Source: JAQVEM01 sp964556165 (GTDB taxonomy: Bacteria; Actinomycetota; Humimicrobiia; Humimicrobiales; Humimicrobiaceae). Taken from it: a stretch of DNA of 64,000 nucleotides. Made by a program: the position numbers and the translations under genes. The notes under the pieces are model-generated. The model saw only the letters and a list, made by a program, of their open reading frames with translations, did not search any database and was not told the origin of the DNA. This document shows, in pieces, positions 36,087-45,105 of the stretch. The stretch spans positions 14,672-78,671 of the forward strand of contig CAZKVH010000004.1 in the NCBI GenBank assembly GCA_964556165.1, in the 5' to 3' direction. Each line of letters opens with the position of its first letter. Position 1 is the stretch's first letter.

Positions 36087-37259
36087 ATGATGAATAAATT
36101 AAAAATAGGACTTGTTGGATGTGGGAATATTTCTGATGTATATTTTCAGAATTCAAAAAAGTGGGAAGTTATGGAAATTGTTGCCTGCGCAGACAGAATC
36201 AGTGAGCGTGCCGAAGAAAAGGCAAAGAAATATAATATTGCAAAAGCCTGTAGCGTAAAGGAGATAATGGAAGACTCCAATATAGATGTAGTTCTTAATC
36301 TCACCAATCCTCAGGCACATGCAGAGGTATGTCTTTCTGCATTGAGAGCAGGCAAACATGCATATACCGAGAAACCTCTGGCTATTGACCTTAATGATGG
36401 AAAAGAAATGGTAAGTCTTGCCAAAAGCAAGGGGTTGTTTATTGGTTCTGCTCCTGATACTTTTTTGGGTGGTAGATTACAGACAGCAAGAAAGCTTATA
36501 GACGAAGGATGGATCGGAGAGCCTATTTCTGCTGTTGCATTCTGCGCTTTCCATGGCCATGAAGTCTGGCACCCGGATCCCGGATTTTTCTACAAAGAGG
36601 GCGCAGGACCGATGCTTGATATGGGAGTTTATTACATGACCGCACTTATTTCTTTACTCGGACCTGTAAAGAGGGTTCTTGGTAGCACCAAAAGATACTT
36701 CGATAAAAGAATCATAACCAGCCAGCCAAAGTACGGAGAAGAGATTGATGTCGATATTGATACACATATTACAGGTGTAATGGAATTTAAGAATAATGTT
36801 ACTGCAACTATTATGATGAGCTTTGATGTCTGGGACCCAACTTTACCGAGGATAGAGATATACGGAAGAGAAGGCACCTTATATATGAATGACGACGACC
36901 CCTATGGAGGACCAAATATATTTGGTGGAAGTGTGAAGATAAGAAGAGGAAAGAATTCAGACTGGCTTGAATATCCGAGTAAATGCCCGAGAAGAGACCA
37001 GATGAGCCCTCTGGAAGATATACCTTTATTGTATGATTATAGCGAAAACAGCCGTGGCGTTGGACTCGCTGATATGGTTTATGCAATTAATTCAGGGAGA
37101 AAGCACCGTGCAAACGGGGAGATGGCTTACCATGTTCTGGAAACAATGTTTGGTTTCTTCAAATCGTCAAAGGAAGGTAAGTATTGTGATATGGAGAGTA
37201 CATGTGAAAGACCTATGCCGCTAAAGATGGGTCTTCCTGAATTTGTCCTGGATGAGTAA
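36087..37259 (+). CDS. Gfo/Idh/MocA-family oxidoreductase A
   Basis: NAD(P)-dependent sugar or inositol dehydrogenase of 390 residues. Rossmann motif GLVGCGNIS at the N-terminus and the conserved CEKP-type motif as YTEKPLAID; the C-terminal domain contains the GPMLDMGVYY signature with a candidate active-site residue. ATG 36087 fits the GGAAGGA box; the longer GTG start at 36072 would begin upstream of that box. It precedes thuA-like and a second Gfo/Idh gene, implying oxidation of an imported sugar. Confidence 0.88.
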   Translation: MMNKLKIGLVGCGNISDVYFQNSKKWEVMEIVACADRISERAEEKAKKYNIAKACSVKEIMEDSNIDVVLNLTNPQAHAEVCLSALRAGKHAYTEKPLAIDLNDGKEMVSLAKSKGLFIGSAPDTFLGGRLQTARKLIDEGWIGEPISAVAFCAFHGHEVWHPDPGFFYKEGAGPMLDMGVYYMTALISLLGPVKRVLGSTKRYFDKRIITSQPKYGEEIDVDIDTHITGVMEFKNNVTATIMMSFDVWDPTLPRIEIYGREGTLYMNDDDPYGGPNIFGGSVKIRRGKNSDWLEYPSKCPRRDQMSPLEDIPLLYDYSENSRGVGLADMVYAINSGRKHRANGEMAYHVLETMFGFFKSSKEGKYCDMESTCERPMPLKMGLPEFVLDE

Positions 37260-37313
37260 CAATAAGTATTGGTATCAATGTTAATTTAAGTTACACGAAA
37301 GAAAGGGATATAA

Positions 37314-38075
37314 ATGAAAAGAAAAGCTTTGATTGTTTATGGTGGCTGGGATGGTCACGAGCCGGAAAAAGTTGCCAATGTTTTTAAAAAGATTCTTGAA
37401 GATAGTGATTTTGAGGTGGAATTGTCCGATACGCTTGATGTTTATGGTGATAGAGAAAAGCTTTATGGCCTGAATTTAATTGTTCCGCACTGGACAATGG
37501 GAGAATTAACCGTTGAACAATTGAATTCGGTGCTGGGAGCAGTTGCCGGTGGAGTTGGAATTGCGGGTTGTCATGCTGGTCTAGGCGATGGTTTCAGAAG
37601 TAGCCCTGACTGGCAATTTATGGCAGGAGGCCAGCTTGTGGCACATGTGGGTGCTGCAGGAATTGATGGGAACGGAATTGAATATGTAGTAAAGATAAAA
37701 GATAAGAATAATCCGATAATGTCCGGGATAGATGATTTTAAAGTTTATGATGAGCAGTATTATCTACAGGTAGACCCTTCAGTTAAGATACTGGCTACGA
37801 CGATGGTTCCCCCGGTTGAGGGAACATTTAAGTTTGAAGGAAAAGCAGAGATGAACTTTGATTTTGGTTTTGGAAACTGGAACTTTCAGGAAAGCGCTGC
37901 TCTTAAAGGACCGCATGCTAACAATGGACCAGTTGAAATTCCTGTAGTATGGACAAAGTACTGGGGCAACGGCCGTGTATTTTATAATTCACTTGGCCAT
38001 GATGAAAAAAGAACATTGTCTGAACCTTCTCTAACCATTACGAAGAGGGGGTTTTTATGGGCTGCAAAGGAGTAG
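37314..38075 (+). CDS. ThuA-like protein (glutamine-amidotransferase-like fold)
   Basis: 253 residues of the ThuA (trehalose utilisation) family. Visible: N-terminal ALIVYGGWDGH, GIAGCHAGLGDGFRSSPDW, GGQLVAHVG and the C-terminal GRVFYNSLGHD. ThuA and its Gfo/Idh partner ThuB in Sinorhizobium convert disaccharides to 3-keto forms; the biochemical step of ThuA is not well defined. Here it sits between two Gfo/Idh genes, which supports a related role. Confidence 0.85.
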   Translation: MKRKALIVYGGWDGHEPEKVANVFKKILEDSDFEVELSDTLDVYGDREKLYGLNLIVPHWTMGELTVEQLNSVLGAVAGGVGIAGCHAGLGDGFRSSPDWQFMAGGQLVAHVGAAGIDGNGIEYVVKIKDKNNPIMSGIDDFKVYDEQYYLQVDPSVKILATTMVPPVEGTFKFEGKAEMNFDFGFGNWNFQESAALKGPHANNGPVEIPVVWTKYWGNGRVFYNSLGHDEKRTLSEPSLTITKRGFLWAAKE

Positions 38076-38390
38076 AATAAAAAAAATACGATAAAATGCG
38101 GTGTAAGTATAGATAAACTGTTAACGTAAGGGTATAAAGGTAGATTTATATAAAAAATTTATTAAATTGGCTCTGGTGTTATTGTTTTATGTATTGCAAT
38201 AAATAATAATTGATACATGATGTAAGCGATTTAAAATCAGTAGCAGTGATCATAGGGTAGTAGTTCTTTGATAGAAAAAATAGAATTTTAAAATTAATGG
38301 TTTTAAATAATTTTATATTGTACGATTAATTATAAATATTTAATGATAGTTATCGGATAATAATTATTTATATAAAAAGGAGTGGTTTTT
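38076..38390. other. 315-bp intergenic region before the second Gfo/Idh gene
   Basis: Very AT-rich with no credible ORF. A weak promoter candidate TTGATA (38210-38215) - 16 bases - TAAAAT (38232-38237) is visible. A strong AAAAAGGAGTGG ribosome site ends the region. No clear hairpin. Confidence 0.45.
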
Positions 38391-39569
38391 ATGTCAATAA
38401 AACCAGGTAACAATACTTCATTAATTAGTGGGCTTAAATATGGCATGGTAGGTGGTGGTCCGGGTTCTTTTATAGGAGATGTTCACAGGAGGGCAATTGC
38501 GCTTGATGGAAAAGTTAAAATCGTAGCAGGGGCTTTCTCTTCTTCCAGGGATAAGGCTGTTGAGACAGGCGATAAACTTGGGATTGATAAAGATAGAGTT
38601 TACTCTAGCTATCAGGAAATGGCTGAAGAGGAAGCTAATCGAGCAGGCGGGATAGATTTTGTAGTGATTGTTACGCCTAATTTCCTGCATTATGAGATAG
38701 CAAAGAAATTTCTTGAACACGGAATAAGCGTAGTATGCGAAAAACCATTGACAACAAATATTGATCAGGCTTTAGAACTCAAGGAGCTTGCTAAAGCTAA
38801 TAATTGTCTTTTTGCAGTGACATATACTTATACCGGGCATGTTATGGCAAAGGAAGCGAGAGCAATAGTTCAGAGGGGAGATATCGGAGATATAAGAGTA
38901 ATCATGGGAGAATATCCTCAGGACTGGTTAATTGATACTGTAGAAAAGGAAGGAAACAAGCAGGCAGAATGGAGAACTGATCCCGGGCGAACCGGAATGT
39001 CCAATTGCGTTGGTGATATCGGAAGCCACATAGAAAATATGGTGAGTTTTATAACAGGACTTAAAATAAAGAAGCTGATTGCAAATCTTGACATATTTAG
39101 TCCGGAGAGAAAGCTGGATGTCAATGCCGAAATATTATTGAAATATAATAACGGTGCAAGTGGGTGCTACTGGTGTTCTCAGGTAGCTATAGGTTATGAC
39201 AATGCTCTAAAGGTTCGTATATTTGGTACAAAAGGTTCTATAGAATTCGTGCAGGAGAACTGTAATTACCTAAAGGTTGTAAAGAAAGGACAGCCGCCAC
39301 AGATTTATTCAAGAGGTTCCGGATATATTTCTCCTGAGGCAGCAGCATATTCCAGAATTCCGGCAGGACATCCTGAAGGTTATTTTGAGGCTTTTGCAAA
39401 TATTTACTCAGCATTTTCAGAAGCTATGATAAGGAAGATTTCAGGCGAAGAGGTAGATGAGTCAGGGGCAGGCTATCCAACGATTGATATGGGTATTGAT
39501 GGAGTGAAATTTATAACAAGAAGTGTTGAGAGTATGAACAAAGGAAGTATATGGGTTGATATGGAGTAG
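38391..39569 (+). CDS. Gfo/Idh/MocA-family oxidoreductase B
   Basis: NAD(P)-dependent dehydrogenase of 392 residues. Rossmann motif GMVGGGPGSFIG, VCEKPLTTN, and GDIGSHIENM in the catalytic domain. Only distantly similar to oxidoreductase A, so it probably acts on a different substrate or step. ATG 38391 lies six bases after AGGAGTGG; the GTG at 38382 overlaps that box. The isomerase gene follows after 48 bp. Confidence 0.88.
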   Translation: MSIKPGNNTSLISGLKYGMVGGGPGSFIGDVHRRAIALDGKVKIVAGAFSSSRDKAVETGDKLGIDKDRVYSSYQEMAEEEANRAGGIDFVVIVTPNFLHYEIAKKFLEHGISVVCEKPLTTNIDQALELKELAKANNCLFAVTYTYTGHVMAKEARAIVQRGDIGDIRVIMGEYPQDWLIDTVEKEGNKQAEWRTDPGRTGMSNCVGDIGSHIENMVSFITGLKIKKLIANLDIFSPERKLDVNAEILLKYNNGASGCYWCSQVAIGYDNALKVRIFGTKGSIEFVQENCNYLKVVKKGQPPQIYSRGSGYISPEAAAYSRIPAGHPEGYFEAFANIYSAFSEAMIRKISGEEVDESGAGYPTIDMGIDGVKFITRSVESMNKGSIWVDME

Positions 39570-39617
39570 TCCATATTTTATAACTAAAATATAATTATTT
39601 TAAGGGGTGATTAAATA

Positions 39618-40607
39618 ATGAGACCAATTACAATTTTTACCGGACAGTGGGCCGATCTTACATTTGATGAGATGGGCAAGATAGCTTCTGGTATAGGTTA
39701 TGAGGGTGTTGAAATAGCAGCATGGGGTAATCATTTAAATTCCCAGAAAGCTGCTGAAGATAAAGAATATGTGAAAGAGATTAAGGGAACTCTGGAAAAA
39801 TATAACCTGAAGGCATGGGCTATTGGCATGCATCTTACAGGTCAGCTTGTAGGTGACGTTATAGATAAAAGACACAGGGGCTTTGCAGCTTCTGACGTTG
39901 CCGACACTCCTGAAGCAATAAGAGAATGGGGCATACAGCAGGTCAGGTATACAATTCAGGCAGCAAATAATCTTGGTATTAAAATTTTAACAGGTTTTAT
40001 GGGTTCACCTATATGGAATTACTGGTATTCATTTCCACAGACTACGGAAGAAATGATAAAGGAAGGTTTTAATACCATAGTAGAGCGATGGACACCACTT
40101 TTTGATGAAATGGATAAATATGGCATAAAGTTTGCGCTTGAAGTGCACCCCACTGAAATAGCATTTGATTATTATACAACGGTTAAACTGCTTGAGGCTT
40201 TTGATTACAGAAAAACTCTGGGTATTAATTTTGACCCGAGCCACCTTCTCTGGCAGGGAATGGAACCACATCTTTTTATAAGAGAGCTTCCGGATAGAAT
40301 TTATCATGTTCATATAAAAGATGTTTCCGTTACCCTTGACGGTCTGAATGGTATTCTTGGTTCACATCTTGAATTTGGCGATACAAGAAGGGGATGGAAT
40401 TTCCGCTCACCTGGAAGAGGTGACGTAGATTTTTCATCTATAATAAGAGAGTTAAATCAGATAGGTTACGAGGGGCCACTTTCCGTAGAATGGGAAGATT
40501 CTGGTATGGATAGGCTAAGGGGCGCAACGGAAGCCTATGATTTCGTAAAGGAAATAAATATTTCACCAAGTGTTGTTGCATTTGATGATGCATTAAAAAA
40601 TAAATAG
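39618..40607 (+). CDS. TIM-barrel sugar isomerase/epimerase (AP endonuclease 2 family)
   Basis: 329 residues of the xylose-isomerase-like TIM-barrel superfamily. Metal ligands expected in this fold are visible in ALEVHPTEIAFD, NFDPSHLLWQG, YHVHIKDV and SVEWEDSG. Specific reaction unknown; family members interconvert ketoses or act on 3-keto sugars. Placed between a Gfo/Idh gene and xylA. Confidence 0.85.
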   Translation: MRPITIFTGQWADLTFDEMGKIASGIGYEGVEIAAWGNHLNSQKAAEDKEYVKEIKGTLEKYNLKAWAIGMHLTGQLVGDVIDKRHRGFAASDVADTPEAIREWGIQQVRYTIQAANNLGIKILTGFMGSPIWNYWYSFPQTTEEMIKEGFNTIVERWTPLFDEMDKYGIKFALEVHPTEIAFDYYTTVKLLEAFDYRKTLGINFDPSHLLWQGMEPHLFIRELPDRIYHVHIKDVSVTLDGLNGILGSHLEFGDTRRGWNFRSPGRGDVDFSSIIRELNQIGYEGPLSVEWEDSGMDRLRGATEAYDFVKEINISPSVVAFDDALKNK

Positions 40608-40685
40608 TATATAGTTTATATTAAAGAGTTTATTAAGAGTAAGTTTGAGTAGCTGATTATATTATTAATTTGAATGGAGGTTGTA

Positions 40686-42005
40686 ATGAGAGAATATTTT
40701 CCAGAGATAAAAAAAGTAGAGTACACGGATGATAAGCTAAGAAGCGGACTATACTTCAGGCACTATAAAGCTGATGAAGTGGTTGGTGAAAGGAGAATGA
40801 GAGAACAACTTAAATTCTCCCTGGCTTACTGGCATACTATGTGTGCCGAAGGGACAGATATATTTGGAGAGGGTACGTGGATACGTCCCTGGAAGGAATA
40901 TTCCGATCCAATGAAAGTAGCCGAAGAGAAAGTGTATGCAGCTTTTGAAATTATGCAGAAACTGGGGATAGATTACTTCTGCTTCCATGACAGAGACATA
41001 GCTCCGGAAGGCGATACCCTGAGCGAGACCAACAAAAATCTGGATAAGATAGTATCTTTAATAAAGAAGATGATGTCAGATACAGGAATTAAACTTCTCT
41101 GGGGCACGGCAAATCTCTTTAGCCGTTCAAGATTTATGCATGGGGCTTCAACAAGCTGTAACGCAGATGTTTTTGCTTATTCTGGGGCACAGGTAAAAAA
41201 AGCCCTGGAGATAACCATGGAACTCGGTGGTGAAAATTATGTATTCTGGGGAGGTAGAGAGGGTTATGAAACCCTGCTGAATACGGACATGAAGCTTGAA
41301 CTTAATAATATGGCGTATTTTTTGAAGATGGCTGTTGATTATGCCAGGGAAATTGGGTTTGAAGGGCAGTTTTTAATTGAGCCAAAACCAAAAGAGCCTA
41401 CAAAGCATCAATACGACTTTGATGTTGCGACTTCGCTGGCTTTCCTGAAATCTTATGGGCTCGATAGAGACTTTAAATTCAATATAGAAGCGAACCACGC
41501 AACACTTGCCGGCCATACGTTCCAGCATGATTTAAGAGTGGCGAGAATAAACGGTATGCTGGGTTCTGTAGATGCAAATCAGGGAGATATGCTGCTGGGC
41601 TGGGATACAGACCAATTTCCAACAGACCTGTATGTAACCACTCTCTGCATGTATGAAATATTAAAGATGGGAGGATTTGATAAGGGAGGATTGAATTTTG
41701 ATGCAAAGGTAAGAAGGCCTTCGTATAAACCGGAAGATATATTTTATTCTCACGTAGCTGGTATGGATAGTTTTGCAAAGGGCTTAAAGGTTGCACAGAA
41801 GATTTTAGATGACGGTGTTTTAGAGGATTTTATTGAAGAAAGATATAGCAGCTACAGGGCAGGGATAGGTAAAGAAATTTCAGAGAGAAGAGTTGATTTA
41901 AAATCCCTTGAAAAATATGCGCTGGGACTAAAGGAAATAAATAATCCTTCCGGTATGCAGGAGTATCTGGAGAGTTTATTGAATGAGTACATACTGAGCG
42001 TGTAA
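40686..42005 (+). CDS. xylA: Xylose isomerase
   Basis: Interconverts D-xylose and D-xylulose with two divalent metals (Mg, Mn or Co). 439 residues, class II length with the N-terminal insert. Catalytic FCFHDRDIAPEGD, the metal-site segments IEPKPKEPTKHQYDFD and NIEANHATLAGHTFQHD, and DANQGD are all present. ATG 40686 fits the GGAGGT box at 40676-40681; the ORF's first ATG at 40674 overlaps that box. Followed by xylulokinase, the normal xylAB order. Confidence 0.96.
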   Translation: MREYFPEIKKVEYTDDKLRSGLYFRHYKADEVVGERRMREQLKFSLAYWHTMCAEGTDIFGEGTWIRPWKEYSDPMKVAEEKVYAAFEIMQKLGIDYFCFHDRDIAPEGDTLSETNKNLDKIVSLIKKMMSDTGIKLLWGTANLFSRSRFMHGASTSCNADVFAYSGAQVKKALEITMELGGENYVFWGGREGYETLLNTDMKLELNNMAYFLKMAVDYAREIGFEGQFLIEPKPKEPTKHQYDFDVATSLAFLKSYGLDRDFKFNIEANHATLAGHTFQHDLRVARINGMLGSVDANQGDMLLGWDTDQFPTDLYVTTLCMYEILKMGGFDKGGLNFDAKVRRPSYKPEDIFYSHVAGMDSFAKGLKVAQKILDDGVLEDFIEERYSSYRAGIGKEISERRVDLKSLEKYALGLKEINNPSGMQEYLESLLNEYILSV

Positions 42006-42071
42006 AAAAACAGTAAATAAAAAAACAGTAAAAAAATATTTTATTAAAATTTAATTTTTAGGAGTTAATTT

Positions 42072-43598
42072 ATGGGCGTTCTTATGGGTATTGATGTGGG
42101 AACAACATCAACAAAGTGTATATTAATGGATGAATCAGGAAACCTGATTGCATCGTCAAGCAAAGAGTATGAGATTGAAACCCCTGCAGCTGGATGGGCA
42201 GAGCAGGACCCCGATATGTGGTGGGACTCGACCATATATGTAATCAGGGATATTATGAAGAGGTCAGGAGTTAAACCTGGAGATATACTGGCTGTAGGTC
42301 TTACAGGGCAGATGCATGGTTCCGTTTTTCTGGATAATGAAGGTAAAGTTATAAGACCTGCGATATTATGGTGCGACCAGAGGACATATTCTCAATGTGA
42401 TAGAATTTACGATATTTTTGGAGGGGAGAGAGAATTTATAAAACTTTCTTATAACAAAGCTCTTACGGGTTTTACCGCACCCAAGATATTGTGGCTATCT
42501 GAAGTTGAGCCTTATAATTATGAAAAGATAAGCAAGATTTTACTGCCAAAAGATTATATAAGATATAAGTTGTCCGGTACTTTTGCAACCGAGGTGTCTG
42601 ATGCTTCAGGCACTATACTTTTTAATATTAAAGATAGAAAGTGGTCTGATGAGATAATAGCCGGACTGTCTATAAATAAAGATTTTCTCCCACCTGTATT
42701 TGAATCATCAGAGGTATCTTCTTATGTATCTAAAGAAGCTTCTGAACTTACAGGTTTATCGCAGGGTACTCCTATAGTAGGTGGTGGAGGAGACCAGGCT
42801 GCCGGGGCAGTAGGTTCAGGAATTGTATATGAAGGCATAATTTCTGATTATATTGGAACTTCCGGAGTATTATTCGCTCATTCTGATATACCGGTATATG
42901 ATCCGGAAGGCAGACTTCATTCATTCTGTCATGCTGTAAAAGGGGCATGGCATCTTATGGGTGTAACACTTGCAGCTTCAGGATCGTACAAATGGTATTA
43001 TGATAACTTTGGAATTATGGATAATGTAGCCTCTGAATATAAAGAATTATCGGGATATGAGTTATTAAATAAGCAGGCAGAGAAAACACCTCCCGGTGCT
43101 GAAGGCTTACTTTTCTTGCCTTATCTTTTTGGTGAGAGAACACCTTATTCAGATCCTTATGCACGGGGGACATTCTTTGGTATATCTTATGTACACGGAG
43201 GGTCTCATTTTGCGAGAGCAGTTATGGAAGGAGTTGCTTATTCTCAGCTAGACTGCTTAAACATTATGAAGAACCTTGGAATAAATTCAGACAAGATTGT
43301 TTTATTTGGTGGGGGCGCAAAATCGATGCTATGGCGACGTATTATGTCTGATGTACTTGATACAAGGATAGTTACCTTAAACGTTGAAGAAGGTCCTTCT
43401 TATGGAGCGGCAATTATAGCCGGTGTGGGAGTAGGGATATATAAGGATGTTAGAGAAGCGGCAAATATAATAATAAAAGAGACTTCAGAAATAAGTCCGG
43501 ATAGTGAAAATGCAGATAGATATTTAAAATACTATAAAATATATAAATCACTTTATAGTAATCTAAAAGGAGAGTTTAAGGAGCTTGCTGCTATTTAG
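42072..43598 (+). CDS. xylB: Xylulokinase
   Basis: ATP-dependent phosphorylation of D-xylulose to xylulose-5-phosphate. 508 residues, FGGY family. N-terminal GIDVGTTSTKC, the substrate motif TGQMHGSV, LWCDQR, the catalytic Asp in GGGGDQAAGAVG, and the C-terminal FGGGAKSMLWRRIMSDV are visible. Ribosome site AGGAGTTAATTT precedes ATG 42072. Together with xylA it delivers xylose to the pentose phosphate pathway. Confidence 0.94.
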   Translation: MGVLMGIDVGTTSTKCILMDESGNLIASSSKEYEIETPAAGWAEQDPDMWWDSTIYVIRDIMKRSGVKPGDILAVGLTGQMHGSVFLDNEGKVIRPAILWCDQRTYSQCDRIYDIFGGEREFIKLSYNKALTGFTAPKILWLSEVEPYNYEKISKILLPKDYIRYKLSGTFATEVSDASGTILFNIKDRKWSDEIIAGLSINKDFLPPVFESSEVSSYVSKEASELTGLSQGTPIVGGGGDQAAGAVGSGIVYEGIISDYIGTSGVLFAHSDIPVYDPEGRLHSFCHAVKGAWHLMGVTLAASGSYKWYYDNFGIMDNVASEYKELSGYELLNKQAEKTPPGAEGLLFLPYLFGERTPYSDPYARGTFFGISYVHGGSHFARAVMEGVAYSQLDCLNIMKNLGINSDKIVLFGGGAKSMLWRRIMSDVLDTRIVTLNVEEGPSYGAAIIAGVGVGIYKDVREAANIIIKETSEISPDSENADRYLKYYKIYKSLYSNLKGEFKELAAI

Positions 43599-43893
43599 AA
43601 ATTAATCGTAAAATCTTATCAAGGATTCTCAGGTTGATTCAATAGAGTAATTTTTTCAATAGACCCATATTTATATAAACTGTTGTCTAACTGCCAGCTT
43701 TAAAAGTATTTTTTTAAGTCAAAAAAAGGGCCAAAAAAAAGAAGACTTTACAAGTAGTTTATAATTTAGATAAAGATGATGAAAAAGTCTGACTACCGAA
43801 AGCTTTCTCAGTAAAGTTTATACTTTTTTAGAGTTGTGGTTTTTAATTTTTAAAGTAATGTAAGTACAAATAATGTGGGGAGGGGAAAATAAG
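43599..43893. other. 295-bp intergenic region, xylB to ZIP gene
   Basis: AT-rich spacer with poly-A runs near 43725-43740 and no convincing promoter, terminator or ORF. It ends with the purine-rich box GGGGAGGGG that serves the ZIP gene. Confidence 0.4.
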
Positions 43894-44622
43894 ATGATGC
43901 AGCTCAGCACATTTGCATGGATTGCGATTTTTGCAATCAGTGCTGCAATAGTCAATGGTATAGGTATATTGGTTATTTTTAAAAACAGGAAGTGGGCCGA
44001 AAAAGCAAAAGTATATTTTATGTGTTTTGCTTCAGGAGTCCTTATATCTTCTCCTCTTATAATTGCTTTTCCTCAGGCAATAAACAAAAATTCCTATGCG
44101 GGGTATGCAACTTTAATAGGATTTTTATTTATGTTTTTTAGCAATAGAATAATAAAATATGCAACCAAACAAAAAGAAATTGCTTTTGGGATTACCGCTA
44201 TAGAGGGAATAGGTATACATTCTTTCGTAGATGGGATTATTTATTCTGTAACTTTTAGTGCAAGTATATTAACCGGCTTTCTTGCAGGTACCGGTCTGGT
44301 AGTTCATGAATTTGCAGAAGGTGTAATTACTTATTCTATTTTAATAAAAGGAGGATTTAAAGAAAAGAAAGCAGCGCTTTACGCTCTTTTCGTGGCAGCA
44401 CTTACAACTCCTCTTGGTGCATTTATTGCCTACCCATTTATAAATAAACTGAGTGATTATTTTCTTGGTCTGGCGCTTGGTTTCGTTGTCGGGGTTTTAG
44501 TTTATATATCTGCTTCACATCTTTTACCTGAAGCTCAGAAGCATCAGAAAAAGCATTCAATTACGGCATTTTTACTTGGAATAGCACTTGCTATCTTTAT
44601 AGCATTTACTAAAGTTGTTTAA
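43894..44622 (+). CDS. ZIP-family divalent metal transporter
   Basis: Predicted inner-membrane transporter for Zn, Mn, Fe or Co. About 242 residues with seven to eight hydrophobic helices. The ZIP metal-site helices appear as HSFVDGIIYS and HEFAEGVITYS. A late helix has HLLPEA. I start at ATG 43894 because the GGGGAGGGG box lies just upstream; an ATG at 43873 is inside or before that box. It sits in the middle of a sugar cluster, possibly to supply metal for xylose isomerase. Confidence 0.87.
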   Translation: MMQLSTFAWIAIFAISAAIVNGIGILVIFKNRKWAEKAKVYFMCFASGVLISSPLIIAFPQAINKNSYAGYATLIGFLFMFFSNRIIKYATKQKEIAFGITAIEGIGIHSFVDGIIYSVTFSASILTGFLAGTGLVVHEFAEGVITYSILIKGGFKEKKAALYALFVAALTTPLGAFIAYPFINKLSDYFLGLALGFVVGVLVYISASHLLPEAQKHQKKHSITAFLLGIALAIFIAFTKVV

Positions 44623-44718
44623 TACCTTTATTATATTTATAATATCTACAGAATATAAAAAATATTTTTAAATTGCTTTTTTTATCGGAGTAGAGACTGA
44701 ATAAAAATATAATTTAAC

Positions 44719-44747
44719 TTGACAAAAATAATGTTTTTTTTTAGTAT
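44719..44747 (+). promoter_or_regulatory. Housekeeping-type promoter of the second ABC importer
   Basis: TTGACA (44719-44724), 17 bases, TAGTAT (44742-44747). The boxes and spacing are identical to those of the ROK promoter at 29800-29828. The adjacent TGAACA/TGTTCA repeat suggests repressor control. Confidence 0.6.
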
Positions 44748-44925
44748 TTGAACATATTGCTAATTACTGCACATTTGTTCAGATTTTAATGTTATTATTT
44801 TTTATTTCGTGTGGAGGGAGATAGTATACCAGATACAATAGATTAAAAAGCTTTAAAAAATCATATATAATTCTCGTAAAGAGAGATTTATCTTTTTTAT
44901 AAAAAATTAACAAAAACAGTAAGAT

Positions 44926-44975
44926 AGGAGGTGAACTCTAAAAAAAGATTAGAGGCAATGAACAAAAGAGTTCAC
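44926..44975 (+). promoter_or_regulatory. Hairpin covering an AGGAGGTGA box in the SBP2 leader
   Basis: GTGAACTCT (44931-44939) pairs perfectly with AGAGTTCAC (44967-44975), enclosing the end of an AGGAGGTGA sequence. A 21-codon frame starts at that GTG but its Shine-Dalgarno touches the start codon, so translation is doubtful. Reminiscent of the extra anti-16S match before SBP1. Confidence 0.4.
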
Positions 44976-45105
44976 GATGTTAACGAAATTGCATGAGAGT
45001 TGGAGTTGCCTTTAGTCTAGATGGTGTATTAGCAAAAGGAATATGCTTGAGGACAACGATTCGATTAAGTTTTGTACCTTGAGCGAAGCGAAAGGAATAG
45101 GTAAA

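Larger units (their letters stand above)
44623..45105. other. 483-bp regulatory region before SBP2
   Basis: Non-coding leader. It contains a strong promoter (44719-44747), the inverted repeat TGAACA-N21-TGTTCA (44749-44781) directly after it, and a structured element at 44926-44975. The transcript leader would be about 350 nt, long for this genome. No known riboswitch consensus recognised. Confidence 0.55.

Noticed and set aside
43873..43893. ATG 43873 as start of the ZIP transporter
   Set aside because: The best ribosome-binding box lies after it, directly before ATG 43894.
44931..44996. 21-codon ORF as a leader peptide before SBP2
   Set aside because: The AGGAG box touches the GTG start, leaving no spacing, and the composition is unremarkable; the hairpin explanation is simpler.
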